Positions 19,139 to 29,013 of a stretch of 64,000 nucleotides of DNA are shown piece after piece; the stretch's first letter is position 1; the number at the start of each line of letters is the position of its first letter. A model generated the notes under the pieces. The model ran no database searches and was not told where the DNA came from. It saw only the letters and a program-made list of their open reading frames with translations. Both the position numbers and the translations under genes were made by a program. The stretch spans positions 1 through 64,000 of the forward strand of contig JAUILL010000009.1 of the NCBI GenBank assembly GCA_030433335.1, read 5' to 3'. Source of the stretch: Alphaproteobacteria bacterium. Its GTDB lineage: Bacteria; Pseudomonadota; Alphaproteobacteria; Rhodobacterales; Rhodobacteraceae.

Positions 19139-19863
19139 TCGGGCCTTTCATCTTTTGCCCTGTGGTCGCGCCACAGGAGGTATGCAATGCCGATAATCCA
19201 GATCGCGGCGAAACTGAACCACGTTACGGCGTATTCAAGGTGATTGTTCGGAATGCCCGCGGTGTCCACCGGCCAAGGGGTCACACGCGGTTCGGGGTAG
19301 TCGGTCTCTCGGACCACGATCAGGATCTGCTCGGCGTTCAGTGCGTCGGCCATCTGCGGGATATCGCGCGAGAACCAGTCATTGTTTGCGACGTCGTTTT
19401 CGGGGGTCGAGCCTGTGCGCTCGTCCGGCCAGTGCAGGTTCCCAATGACGGTCGCGTTATGTTCGGTGCGAGTGTCAGTCTTGGCGTTGATGGCGACGAA
19501 CCCTCGGTCCAGCATCAGGCGGCGGCCATCTTCGGCCTCGAATGCGGTGATGATCCGGTAGCCAGCCCCCTGCCCCCGTGCAGAGGCCAGCACATGTAGC
19601 TCGTCAGTTGTGACGGTGCCGGTGGCGGTGACGGGCAGATAGCGGTCCGCGACGGGATCTGGATTCGCGGGCACCGCAACAGGCGCTTGGGTGATGTGGG
19701 CTTCGATATCGGCCAGCATCTGGGTTTTCCACGCCAGACGCTCCACCTGCCATTTGCCAAGCCCGAGCAGGACAGCCGCAACAGCGATACCGACCACGAT
19801 CAGGATTACAGTGCGACGCATTTCGGGCCTTTCAAACGAAAACAAGGTGCGCATCTCGCGCAC
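19135..19863 (-). CDS. SURF1 family cytochrome oxidase biogenesis protein
   Basis: LGKWQVERLAWKTQMLADIEAHI, LDRGFVAI, NNHLEYAVTWFSFAAIWIIGIAYLLWR. Confidence 0.92.
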   Translation of the reverse strand: MREMRTLFSFERPEMRRTVILIVVGIAVAAVLLGLGKWQVERLAWKTQMLADIEAHITQAPVAVPANPDPVADRYLPVTATGTVTTDELHVLASARGQGAGYRIITAFEAEDGRRLMLDRGFVAINAKTDTRTEHNATVIGNLHWPDERTGSTPENDVANNDWFSRDIPQMADALNAEQILIVVRETDYPEPRVTPWPVDTAGIPNNHLEYAVTWFSFAAIWIIGIAYLLWRDHRAKDERPE

Positions 19864-19919
19864 CTTGCTGTGATATTCACTGCGGCTGGAATTTCAACCG
19901 GCAACTGGTGCGCTGGCGG

Positions 19920-20708
19920 TTAGCCGCCCCAGATGTAAACAGCTGCGAACAGGAACAGCCAGACAACGTCAACGAAGTGCCAGTACCAAGCTGCTGCTTC
20001 GAAGCCGATGTGGTTCTCGGGGGTGAAATGACCGCGCACGGTGCGCAGGTAGCAGATGAACAAGAAGATGGTGCCGACGATCACGTGGAAGCCGTGGAAG
20101 CCGGTCGCCATGAAGAAGTTGGCACCGTAGATGTTGCCAGCGAAGCCGAAAGACGCGTGGCTGTATTCGTATGCCTGGAACACGCTGAAGATCAGGCCCA
20201 GCAGGACTGCCAGCAGCAGGCCCGACTTGATGTCTTTGCGGTTGTTCTCGTGAACCAGAGCGTGGTGCGCCCAAGTTGCAGCCGCACCCGAGCACAGCAG
20301 GATCAGGGTGTTGATCAGGGGCAGGTGCCAGGGATCAAAGGTCTCGATGCCTTCGGGGGGCCAAACGCCGCCAACGGCGGGCATGGGGTACAGCGCGTGC
20401 TTGAAGAACGACCAGAACCATGCGGCAAAGAACATGACTTCGGACATAATGAACAGGATGAAGCCGTAGCGCAGGCCAATCTGAACAACGGGGGTGTGAT
20501 CGCCCGCCTGGTTTTCAGAGATGGTGTCCGACCACCAGCCGAACATGACGTAGAGAACGCCAACGAAGCCGATGAGGAACATCCACGGGCCGCTTTCCTT
20601 CATCCAAAGGACCGCGCCGAACAGCATAACAAAGCCGGCAATCGAGCCAAGGAAAGGCCAGATGGATGGGGGCAGAACGTGGTAGTCGTGGTTTTTTGCG
20701 TGCGCCAT
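19920..20708 (-). CDS. coxC: Cytochrome c oxidase subunit III
   Basis: [78 protein letters not shown]. Confidence 0.96.
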   Translation of the reverse strand: MAHAKNHDYHVLPPSIWPFLGSIAGFVMLFGAVLWMKESGPWMFLIGFVGVLYVMFGWWSDTISENQAGDHTPVVQIGLRYGFILFIMSEVMFFAAWFWSFFKHALYPMPAVGGVWPPEGIETFDPWHLPLINTLILLCSGAAATWAHHALVHENNRKDIKSGLLLAVLLGLIFSVFQAYEYSHASFGFAGNIYGANFFMATGFHGFHVIVGTIFLFICYLRTVRGHFTPENHIGFEAAAWYWHFVDVVWLFLFAAVYIWGG

Positions 20709-20730
20709 TGAAGGTCCCTCGTTGGAAGGC

Positions 20731-21309
20731 TTAGTTAATTTCTGTTGTTTTTTCGGTCTCGAGTGCCGCCTGATAATCAGTATCGGCAAGATCCATCTCG
20801 TGGAAGGTATACGAGAGTGTGATGTGCTTGGCGAACTTCGCCTCGGGGTCATTCACAATCTCGGGGTCGACGTAGAAGGTCACGGGCATCTCGACCCGCT
20901 CTCCCGGCTGTAGCACCTGCTCGGTAAAGCAGAAGCAAGCAATCTTTACAAAGTACCCGCCCGCCGCAAAGGGCGCGACGTTGTAGCTGGCGGTGCCTGC
21001 CACAACGTGATCGGTCGGGTTATAGGCCTCGTAGAAGGCAAGGCCGCTCTCGCCGATGCGCAATTCCATCTCGCGCTGCATGGGTTTGAATTCCCATGGC
21101 ATTCCACGCTCTTTGGAGGCATCGAACTTGATCTTGATGGTCTGATCCAGAATTGTATCCGATTCCGAAGTCGCGACCTGAGTCTCGCCACCGAAACCGG
21201 TGACGCGGCAGAACAGGTCGTACAAGGGGACAGCGGCCCAAGCGAGCGCGCCCATCACCACAACGACTGAAACCAGCTGAACGACTGTTTTCTTTTTACC
21301 TTCCATCAT
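20731..21309 (-). CDS. ctaG: Cytochrome c oxidase assembly protein CtaG/Cox11
   Basis: [50 protein letters not shown]. Confidence 0.96.
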   Translation of the reverse strand: MMEGKKKTVVQLVSVVVVMGALAWAAVPLYDLFCRVTGFGGETQVATSESDTILDQTIKIKFDASKERGMPWEFKPMQREMELRIGESGLAFYEAYNPTDHVVAGTASYNVAPFAAGGYFVKIACFCFTEQVLQPGERVEMPVTFYVDPEIVNDPEAKFAKHITLSYTFHEMDLADTDYQAALETEKTTEIN

Positions 21310-21500
21310 TGTCCTCCTTCCGGAGTGGTCAGTGATGGACGGGCGGTGTGATCGAACGCTTCGACTTTGCCGCCGTTCTGCACTTTGACCACAGTCAACA
21401 GGAACACCAGCGCAACGAACCCGAGCAGGACCGCAAGCAAACCGAAGTTCCGGCCGCGGCGGCGCTGGTGAAGTTCATGGTCGGGACGGAAATTGCTCAT
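21306..21500 (-). CDS. coxF: Small one-TM CoxF-like protein
   Basis: 64 aa, one hydrophobic helix, between ctaB and ctaG with stop/start overlap; name assigned by position. Confidence 0.65.
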   Translation of the reverse strand: MSNFRPDHELHQRRRGRNFGLLAVLLGFVALVFLLTVVKVQNGGKVEAFDHTARPSLTTPEGGQ

Positions 21501-22441
21501 ACCCAGCCCCCAAAGGTGACGCCCATGCGCACCAGAACGGCATCCGCCAAAATCGCGGTGAACAGCAGGAAGAGGTAGAGGAGCGACAGTTTGAAGAAGC
21601 TGCGTTCAGCAGCGTAGTTGTCGCCTTCGGCCTGCTCTTCGTTGCGGCGCAGGATGGTCCACGCGCCCTTGATGAACAGCAGGTTCAGAATGATGGCAGT
21701 CGCCAGGAAGACAGGGCCGTTCAGCGCGGTGAAGGACATGCCAACCGACAGGGCTGCCAACAAAACAGTGTATGCGAAAATCTGAATGCGGGTGTTGCGG
21801 CGACCGTGGGTCACGGTCAGCATCGGCACTTTGGCATCCGAGTAGTCAGACTTCATGAACAGCGCCAGCGCCCAGAAGTGCGGCGGGGTCCAGAAGAAGG
21901 TGATCGCGAACATCATGATCGATTCTATCGACACACCGCCTGTGGCTACTGCCCACCCGATCATCGGAGGGAACGCGCCCGCCGCACCGCCGATCACGAT
22001 GTTCTGCGGAGTCGAGCGCTTGAGCCACATCGTGTAGATCACGACGTAGAAGAAGATGGTGAAAGCCAGCAGACCAGCCGCGACGAGGTTCGACGCAAGG
22101 CCCAGCATAATGACAGACAGACAGGACAGCGCGATGCCGATGGCGAACGCTTCGTCAGGGGTGACTTTGCCTGCGGGAATCGGACGCTTTTGGGTCCGTT
22201 TCATGATGCGATCGATATCCGCGTCCCACCACATGTTCAGCGCGCCCGAAGCGCCACCACCCAATGCGATGAACAGGATCGCCGCGAAACCTTCGACAGG
22301 GTGAACAGAACCGGGGGCGACAAGCAGACCGACCAGCGCCGTAAACACGACGAGGGACATCACACGCGGCTTCAGGAGGGCGAAATAATCGCCAAAGCTG
22401 GCCTCGGTGGTCTGGCTGCTGTCAAAGCTGGTATCGCTCAT
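21497..22441 (-). CDS. ctaB: Protoheme IX farnesyltransferase
   Basis: YFALLKPRVMSLVVFTALVGL, NMWWDADIDRIMKRTQKRPIPAG, WTPPHFWALALF. Confidence 0.96.
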   Translation of the reverse strand: MSDTSFDSSQTTEASFGDYFALLKPRVMSLVVFTALVGLLVAPGSVHPVEGFAAILFIALGGGASGALNMWWDADIDRIMKRTQKRPIPAGKVTPDEAFAIGIALSCLSVIMLGLASNLVAAGLLAFTIFFYVVIYTMWLKRSTPQNIVIGGAAGAFPPMIGWAVATGGVSIESIMMFAITFFWTPPHFWALALFMKSDYSDAKVPMLTVTHGRRNTRIQIFAYTVLLAALSVGMSFTALNGPVFLATAIILNLLFIKGAWTILRRNEEQAEGDNYAAERSFFKLSLLYLFLLFTAILADAVLVRMGVTFGGWV

Positions 22442-22482
22442 GGCGGATCCGTCTCGATGGCTAAGGGTCTAGTTGGGTGAAA

Positions 22483-22524
22483 GCCCGCCCTGACCGTCCG
22501 CGGGGGGACATCATCAGGGCGGGC
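22483..22524 (-). terminator. Hairpin with 11-bp perfect arms between coxB and ctaB (terminator or mRNA-processing element)
   Basis: GCCCGCCCTGA (22483-22493) pairs with TCAGGGCGGGC (22514-22524); no clear U tract. Confidence 0.55.
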
Positions 22525-22538
22525 CTCAATAAGGTGCG

Positions 22539-23381
22539 TTACTGGGCCGAAGCGACCTGGTAGGCCTGCGGGATGCCTGCGAACTCTTCTTTCGCGCCAG
22601 CCAGCCACTGCTGGTAGGCCTCTTCGCTGACAACTTTCACAGTAATGGGCATGTACGCGTGGTCTTTGCCGCAGAGTTCCGAGCACTGGCCGAAGTAGAC
22701 GCCTTCACGCTCTGCTGCGAACCACAGTTCTGCCAGACGGCCGGGAACCGCGTCTTGCTTTACGCCGAATGCGGGGATGGTCCAGCTGTGGATCACGTCT
22801 GCGCCGGTGACCTGCATTACAACGGTTGCGCCAACGGGCACGACAACTGCGGTGTCGGTGGCCAACAGGTATTCGTCTTCGTTGTAGCCGTATTCTGCCA
22901 GATCTTCTTTGGGCAGCATGAAGCTTTCAAAGCCGAAACCTTCGTCAACATACTCGTAGCCCCAGTACCACTGGTAGCCGGTCACTTTGATGGTGATGTC
23001 GCCCTCGGGGATTTCCTGCTGCTTGAACAGAACGGGCAGAGAGAACGAGCCGATGAAGACCAGAATAACGATCGGAACGATGGTCCACGCGATTTCCAGC
23101 GGCGAGTTGTGGGTAAAGGTCGCCGGCTTGGGGTTCGACTTTTCGTTAAAACGGATCACGATGAACGCCATCAGTGCCAGAACGAACAGGGTGATGGCGG
23201 TGATGATCACCAGAACCATGCTGTCCAGCCAGTGGATGTCGCGGGCCAGTTCGGTCCCTGCCGCTTGGAAGGCAGCGCCCATCTCGTGGGGCTTACCCAC
23301 AACCTCGAGCCCGTCTTGGGCCAGAGCGGGAAGCGGAAGCATAAGGGCCATAGCGGCCAGCATTTTGGTCAGAAGTCGCAT
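22539..23381 (-). CDS. coxB: Cytochrome c oxidase subunit II
   Basis: [33 protein letters not shown] CuA ligands, [22 protein letters not shown]. Confidence 0.97.
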   Translation of the reverse strand: MRLLTKMLAAMALMLPLPALAQDGLEVVGKPHEMGAAFQAAGTELARDIHWLDSMVLVIITAITLFVLALMAFIVIRFNEKSNPKPATFTHNSPLEIAWTIVPIVILVFIGSFSLPVLFKQQEIPEGDITIKVTGYQWYWGYEYVDEGFGFESFMLPKEDLAEYGYNEDEYLLATDTAVVVPVGATVVMQVTGADVIHSWTIPAFGVKQDAVPGRLAELWFAAEREGVYFGQCSELCGKDHAYMPITVKVVSEEAYQQWLAGAKEEFAGIPQAYQVASAQ

Positions 23382-23526
23382 ATTACACCCTGATCTTATT
23401 CGGCATTAAGCGCGTTGTTGCGGATGACTGACAAGCATTCACCCGGAATCCATTGTGTTCAGTCCTGCAAAAACCATATTCTGTCACTCGGAACAAGATA
23501 GCGAACCGCGTCAAAGGGCCGCTTTT

Positions 23527-23540
23527 TTGATCCAAATCAA
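23527..23540. promoter_or_regulatory. FNR/FnrL-type box TTGAT-CCAA-ATCAA (perfect dyad)
   Basis: Exact match to TTGAT-N4-ATCAA in the divergent coxB/tldD intergenic region. Confidence 0.7.
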
Positions 23541-23562
23541 AGACCGGCCAGCAGGAGCACCC

Positions 23563-24984
23563 ATGTCAACCGACACTTTCCGCCCATTCGAGACCCTCAT
23601 CGACCGCGAAACCGCCCTTGGGCAACTGCGTGGAGCCGTTGACGGAGCCGACGACGGAGAGCTGTTTCTAGAGCGTCGGCGCTCGGAAGTGGTCGCATAC
23701 GACGATGGTCGGTTGCGTACCGCATCTTATGACGCAAGCGAGGGATTCGGTCTACGGGCTGTGCGCGGCGAAGTCGCTGGATATGCCCACTCGACCGAAA
23801 TCACCGAAGGCGCCCTGTCCCGCGCCAGCGAAACCGCGCGTTTGGCCGTGGGCGATGGCGGCGGCACGCTCGCCCTGCCCCCCGAGGGCACCAACCTGAA
23901 GCTCTATGGCGACATGGACCCTGTCGAAGAGCTGGCCTTTGCGACCCGTGTGGACCTGCTCAAAGAGATCGACGCGTATCTGCGCGCCGCGGACAAGCGC
24001 GTGGTTCAGGTGACCGCGAGCCTTGCTGCGTCCTTGCAAGAAGTCGAGATTCTGCGCCCCGAAGGACACAGCGTCACCGACGTGCGCCCCATGGTGCGCC
24101 TGAACATCAGCGTGATCGTCGAACAGGATGGGCGCCGCGAATCCGGCAGCGCTGGCGGCGGCGGACGTCACGGGCTGGCCCCGATCGTGACGCCCCAGCA
24201 CTGGAAATCCGTCGCCGACGAAGCCCTGCGGGTGGCTGTTGTGAACCTGAGCGCCGTCCCCGCCCCCGCAGGCGTGATGGACATTGTGCTTGGGTCGGGC
24301 TGGCCGGGCATCCTGCTGCACGAAGCTGTCGGTCACGGCCTAGAGGGCGACTTTAACCGCAAGGGCACCAGTGCCTTTGCTGGTCTGATGGGCCAGCAGG
24401 TCGCCGCCAAAGGCGTCACAGTTCTGGATGACGGCACGATCCCTGACCGCCGCGGCAGCATCACTGTCGACGACGAAGGCACACCGAGCGGCAAGAATAC
24501 TCTGATCGAAAACGGCGTACTGGTCGGCTACATGCAAGACCGTCAGAACGCGCGCCTGATGGGCGTCAAACCCACAGGCAACGGGCGCCGCGAAAGCCAC
24601 GCACACATTCCCATGCCCCGCATGACCAACACATATATGCTCGGCGGCGACTCGGCCCCCGGTGATCTGGTCAGCAGCATGAAGGACGGGATCTATGCAG
24701 TCGGCTTCGGCGGCGGTCAGGTGGATATCACCAATGGTAAGTTCGTCTTTTCCTGCACCGAAGCCTACCGCGTCACCAACGGTGTCGTCGGCGCCCCGAT
24801 CAAAGGCGCGACCCTTATTGGCGATGGCGCGACCGCGTTGAAAAACATCCGCGGGATCGGCAACGACATGCAACTGGACCCAGGCATGGGCAACTGCGGC
24901 AAGCAAGGCCAGTGGGTCCCTGTCGGCGTTGGCCAACCTAGCCTGCTGATTGGCGGACTGACGATCGGCGGATCGGCCGTCTAA
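23563..24984 (+). CDS. tldD: Metalloprotease TldD
   Basis: LGSGWPGILLHEAVGHGLEGDFNRKGTSAFAG; ORF open from 23455, MSTDTF start preferred. Confidence 0.95.
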   Translation: MSTDTFRPFETLIDRETALGQLRGAVDGADDGELFLERRRSEVVAYDDGRLRTASYDASEGFGLRAVRGEVAGYAHSTEITEGALSRASETARLAVGDGGGTLALPPEGTNLKLYGDMDPVEELAFATRVDLLKEIDAYLRAADKRVVQVTASLAASLQEVEILRPEGHSVTDVRPMVRLNISVIVEQDGRRESGSAGGGGRHGLAPIVTPQHWKSVADEALRVAVVNLSAVPAPAGVMDIVLGSGWPGILLHEAVGHGLEGDFNRKGTSAFAGLMGQQVAAKGVTVLDDGTIPDRRGSITVDDEGTPSGKNTLIENGVLVGYMQDRQNARLMGVKPTGNGRRESHAHIPMPRMTNTYMLGGDSAPGDLVSSMKDGIYAVGFGGGQVDITNGKFVFSCTEAYRVTNGVVGAPIKGATLIGDGATALKNIRGIGNDMQLDPGMGNCGKQGQWVPVGVGQPSLLIGGLTIGGSAV

Positions 24985-25001
24985 GTCATTTTTCGTTAGG
25001 C

Positions 25002-25016
25002 TTAACTGCTAGTTAA
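25002..25016. promoter_or_regulatory. CtrA-type binding site TTAAC-TGCTA-GTTAA upstream of dprA
   Basis: Perfect TTAAC-N5-GTTAA (also TTAA-N7-TTAA) dyad, 17 bp before the ATG at 25034. Confidence 0.7.
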
Positions 25017-25033
25017 GACTCGGTGGGGTATTC

Positions 25034-26209
25034 ATGATTCTGCAAGACGGCGGAGACATGATGCCCCACCTTACTCACTCTTCCAGTCCCCACCCACTCC
25101 CACCCACCACGGAAGACGAGCGGGTGTCATGGCTTCGCCTCTTGCGCTCGCGCCGCGTTGGTATCGCAACTTTTTACCGGCTGATGGCCGAACACGGGTC
25201 CGCTGATGCTGCGCTGGACGCTCTTCCAGAGATTGCCAAGGCCGCAGGGGTGGATGACTACGCCCCCTGCCCGCCCGAAGTTGCCTTTGCCGAGATGACC
25301 GCAGCCCGCAAAGCTGGTGCGCGCATGATTTGCTTTGGCGCGGCGGACTACCCAGATAGCCTGACTGATCTGACCGACCCTCCGCCGATTCTGTGGGCTA
25401 TGGGGGACGCGGATCTGATGCAAAAGCCGATGATCGCTCTGGTCGGCGCGCGAAATGCATCCTCTCTCGGCCTCAGGATGACACGTAAGCTGGCGCAAGA
25501 ACTCGGCGAGGCAGGCTATGTGGTCGTCTCGGGCCTTGCGCGGGGAATCGACGCCGCTGCGCATGAGGTCAGCCTAAGCACCGGAACCATCGCCGTCATG
25601 GGCGGCGGGGTCGACATTATATATCCTCAGGAAAACGCGCAGATCGCCAAGGGAATCGCGGAAGAAGGTCTGCGCCTGTCCGAAGCCCCGATGGGCGCAA
25701 CGCCGACCGCCCGTCACTTTCCTGCCCGCAATAGAATCATCGCCGGATTAAGTCGCGCCCTTGTTGTTGTTGAGGCCGCTGCGAAGTCGGGCAGCCTGAT
25801 TACTGCGCGCAATGCCTTAGATTTAGGCCGTGATGTCCTTGCCGTGCCAGGGCATCCTTTTGACGCACGGGCCTCTGGCTGCAACATGCTGATCCGAGAC
25901 GGGGCCACTCTAGTGCGAAGCGCCAGCGACGTGATCGAAGCGCTCTCCCCCCTCTGCGATCAACCCGATCTGCCACTCGACGCCCCTGAACCACCCGCTG
26001 CGCCTGCAAAAGACACTAGAACCAAAGAACAAACCTTTGCGCTTCATCGCGAAATTCTTGGAAGGCTTGGTCCCTCTCCTTTGGCCGAAGATCAGTTGAT
26101 CCGTGACCTGCGCGAGCCCGCACACCATGTCACATCGGTGCTGGTCGATCTGGAACTCGAGGGCCGAATCCAGCGCCAGCCGGGGGGCCTGCTGTCGCGG
26201 CAATCATAG
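25034..26209 (+). CDS. dprA: DNA-processing protein DprA
   Basis: ALVGARNASSLGLRMTRKLAQELGEAGYVVVSGLARGIDAAAHEVSL, RHFPARNRIIAGLSRALVVVEAAAKSGSLITARNALDLGRDVLAVPGHP. Confidence 0.95.
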   Translation: MILQDGGDMMPHLTHSSSPHPLPPTTEDERVSWLRLLRSRRVGIATFYRLMAEHGSADAALDALPEIAKAAGVDDYAPCPPEVAFAEMTAARKAGARMICFGAADYPDSLTDLTDPPPILWAMGDADLMQKPMIALVGARNASSLGLRMTRKLAQELGEAGYVVVSGLARGIDAAAHEVSLSTGTIAVMGGGVDIIYPQENAQIAKGIAEEGLRLSEAPMGATPTARHFPARNRIIAGLSRALVVVEAAAKSGSLITARNALDLGRDVLAVPGHPFDARASGCNMLIRDGATLVRSASDVIEALSPLCDQPDLPLDAPEPPAAPAKDTRTKEQTFALHREILGRLGPSPLAEDQLIRDLREPAHHVTSVLVDLELEGRIQRQPGGLLSRQS

Positions 26210-26314
26210 CAGTCAGGTTTGCCGGAGTTTCCAGCAAAGATTGACATTCCCCCCTTGCACCCCACATCTTGCGCCGCCATACGCCACCTGAACCCATCGC
26301 AAGAGGTGCCCTTC

Positions 26315-28894
26315 ATGCCCGTCGTCGTCGTCGAGTCCCCGGCCAAAGCCAAGACCATTAATAAGTATCTCGGCAAAGACTACGTAGTGCTCGCCTCTTA
26401 CGGACACGTGCGCGACCTTCCGGCCAAGAACGGCTCGGTCGATCCTGATGACCAGTTCGCGATGACGTGGGAGGTCGGCAACGACTCCAAGAAACATGTC
26501 AAAGCCATCGCCGACGCGTTGAAAGACGACGACTCTCTCATTCTCGCGACCGACCCTGATCGCGAAGGCGAGGCGATCAGCTGGCACCTGCAGGAAACCC
26601 TGACCAAGCGCCGCGCGATCAAGAAATCGACCGAAGTCAAACGCGTGGTGTTCAACGCGATCACCAAATCTGCCGTCACCGAGGCAATGAAGAACCCCCG
26701 CGATGTAGACCAGCCCTTGGTGGACGCCTATTTGGCGCGCCGCGCGCTGGACTATCTGGTGGGCTTCAACCTGTCGCCGGTGCTCTGGCGCAAACTGCCC
26801 GGTGCACGCAGCGCCGGCCGCGTGCAATCCGTCTGCCTGCGCCTCATCGTTGAGCGCGAGATGGAGATCGAGGCGTTCAACGCCCGCGAATACTGGACCG
26901 TCAAGGCGCTGCTCACCAACGCCCGCAACCACGAATTCGAAGCGCGCCTGACTGAATACGCGGGCAAGAAGCTGGATAAATTCGATCTGGCCGATCAGAC
27001 TGCCGCCGAACTGGCCGTGCAAGCGATCAACAGCCGCGACCTGACCATCCGCTCGGTCGAGGCGAAGCCCGCCAGCCGCAACCCTTCGGCACCGTTCATG
27101 ACCTCGACCCTGCAGCAGGAAGCCAGCCGCAAATTCGGCATGGGCGCCCGCCAATGTATGAACGCCGCGCAGCGTCTGTATGAAGCCGGACACATTACTT
27201 ATATGCGTACTGACGGCATCGACATGGCCCCAGAAGCCGTGACTGCCGCCCGCGAGGCGATCAAGGATCGCTATGGCGCGGAATACGTTCCGTCGTCGCC
27301 GCGCATCTATAAAAACAAGGCGAAGAACGCGCAGGAAGCCCACGAATGTATCCGCCCCACGGATATGACCAAGGACGCTGCTGCGCTGAAGCTGAAGGAA
27401 CAAGATCAGGCCCGTCTTTATGATCTGATCTGGAAGCGCACCCTTGCCTGCCAAATGGAAGGCGCGCGTCTGGAGCGCACCGTGGTCGACATCGCCAGCG
27501 CTGATGGCCAAGTCGTGCTGCGTGCCAACGGTCAGGTCGTTTTGTTCGACGGCTTCCTCAAGGTCTACGAAGAAGGACGCGACGATGTCGTGGACGAGGA
27601 CGACAAGCGCCTGCCCCACCTGACCGAAGGTGAAAAGGCCGACAAGCGCGAGGTCACCCCCGAACAGCACTTCACTCAGCCCCCGCCCCGTTACACCGAG
27701 GCGACGCTGGTCAAACGTATGGAAGAGCTCGGCATTGGCCGTCCCTCGACCTACGCGTCGATCGTGACCACGATTCAGGAACGCGAATACGTCACCAAAG
27801 ACAAGAACCGCCTGATTCCCGAGGATAAAGGCCGGATCGTGACGATCTTCTTGCTGAACTTCTTCAAACGCTATGTGGAATACGATTTCACCGCCGCGCT
27901 CGAAGGAGAACTGGATGACGTCTCCGCAGGTGACCGCGATTACAAGGATTTGCTGGCCCGCTTCTGGAAAGATTTCCACGCCGCCATCGAAGAAACCAGC
28001 GAGCTGCGCATTGCCGAAGTGCTCGATGTTCTGGACGACGCGCTCGCGCCCCAGCTTTATCCGCCGCGCGAGGATGGCAGCGATCCGCGCACCTGTCCCC
28101 AGTGCGGCGCTGGCCAGTTGCACCTGAAAACCTCGCGCACTGGCGGGTTCGTCGGCTGCTCGAACTACCCTGAATGCCGTTACACCCGCCCGATCAACGG
28201 CGACACCGATGATTCCGGTGACCAGATTCTGGGTGAAGACGATAAAGGCAACGAGATCAGCCTGCGCACCGGCCGCTTTGGCCCCTATGTGCAGCGTGGC
28301 GAAGCGACCGCTGAACAGCCAAAGCCTGACCGTTCCAGCTTGCCCCGCGGTTGGTCCAAGGACGAGATGGATCTGGACAAAGCGTTGCTGCTGCTGAGCC
28401 TGCCCCGCCAAGTCGGCCTCCACCCCGAGGACGGCGAGATGATCGAAGCGGGCATTGGCCGCTACGGTCCCTTCGTCAAACACGGCAAGCTCTACGCGAA
28501 CCTCAAAGAGGTGGACGACGTCTTTACCATTGGCATGAACCGCGCGGTCGAAGAGCTGGCGAAAAAGGCCGAAAGCCGTGGTCGTCGCGGCGCGGCCAGC
28601 ACCGCCAAGCCCTTGAAAGAGCTGGGGGATCACCCTGATGGCGGCGCGATGAACGTCTATGATGGACGCTACGGCCCCTACGTGAAATGGGAAAAGGTCA
28701 ACGCGACCCTGCCCAAAGATGTAGAGCCCACCGATGTGACCGCCGAAATGGCGATCGAGTTGGTGAACGCCAAAGCGTCGAAAAAGGGCACCAAAAAGAA
28801 GGCCGCCCCGAAGAAGACAGCGGCCAAGAAGGCGCCTGCGAAAAAGACCGCAGCCAAGAAAACCACCAAGAAAGAGGCCGACTCGGAAGAGTAA
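26315..28894 (+). CDS. topA: DNA topoisomerase I with Lys/Ala-rich C-terminal tail
   Basis: VVVVESPAKAKTINKYLG, DPDREGEAISWHL, YMRTDGIDM, C4 zinc finger CPQCGAGQ...CSNYPECRYTRP. Confidence 0.97.
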   Translation: MPVVVVESPAKAKTINKYLGKDYVVLASYGHVRDLPAKNGSVDPDDQFAMTWEVGNDSKKHVKAIADALKDDDSLILATDPDREGEAISWHLQETLTKRRAIKKSTEVKRVVFNAITKSAVTEAMKNPRDVDQPLVDAYLARRALDYLVGFNLSPVLWRKLPGARSAGRVQSVCLRLIVEREMEIEAFNAREYWTVKALLTNARNHEFEARLTEYAGKKLDKFDLADQTAAELAVQAINSRDLTIRSVEAKPASRNPSAPFMTSTLQQEASRKFGMGARQCMNAAQRLYEAGHITYMRTDGIDMAPEAVTAAREAIKDRYGAEYVPSSPRIYKNKAKNAQEAHECIRPTDMTKDAAALKLKEQDQARLYDLIWKRTLACQMEGARLERTVVDIASADGQVVLRANGQVVLFDGFLKVYEEGRDDVVDEDDKRLPHLTEGEKADKREVTPEQHFTQPPPRYTEATLVKRMEELGIGRPSTYASIVTTIQEREYVTKDKNRLIPEDKGRIVTIFLLNFFKRYVEYDFTAALEGELDDVSAGDRDYKDLLARFWKDFHAAIEETSELRIAEVLDVLDDALAPQLYPPREDGSDPRTCPQCGAGQLHLKTSRTGGFVGCSNYPECRYTRPINGDTDDSGDQILGEDDKGNEISLRTGRFGPYVQRGEATAEQPKPDRSSLPRGWSKDEMDLDKALLLLSLPRQVGLHPEDGEMIEAGIGRYGPFVKHGKLYANLKEVDDVFTIGMNRAVEELAKKAESRGRRGAASTAKPLKELGDHPDGGAMNVYDGRYGPYVKWEKVNATLPKDVEPTDVTAEMAIELVNAKASKKGTKKKAAPKKTAAKKAPAKKTAAKKTTKKEADSEE

Positions 28895-28920
28895 GCCTCT
28901 GGCCCATCGCTAAAATGACA

Positions 28921-28954
28921 AAAGCCGCGGCGCGATACTGCACCGCGGCATTTT
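28921..28954 (+). terminator. Rho-independent terminator downstream of topA
   Basis: GCCGCGG (28924-28930) / CCGCGGC (28943-28949) followed by ATTTTG. Confidence 0.75.
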
Positions 28955-29013
28955 GTTGACTTGGGCACCCTCGCCCGCCACAGTCGCCTCCAAGATGCAC
29001 GGAGGATTTATTA

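Noticed and set aside
26213-28633. 806-aa ORF antisense to topA
   Set aside because: Shadow ORF from high-GC codon bias; topA on + is unambiguous
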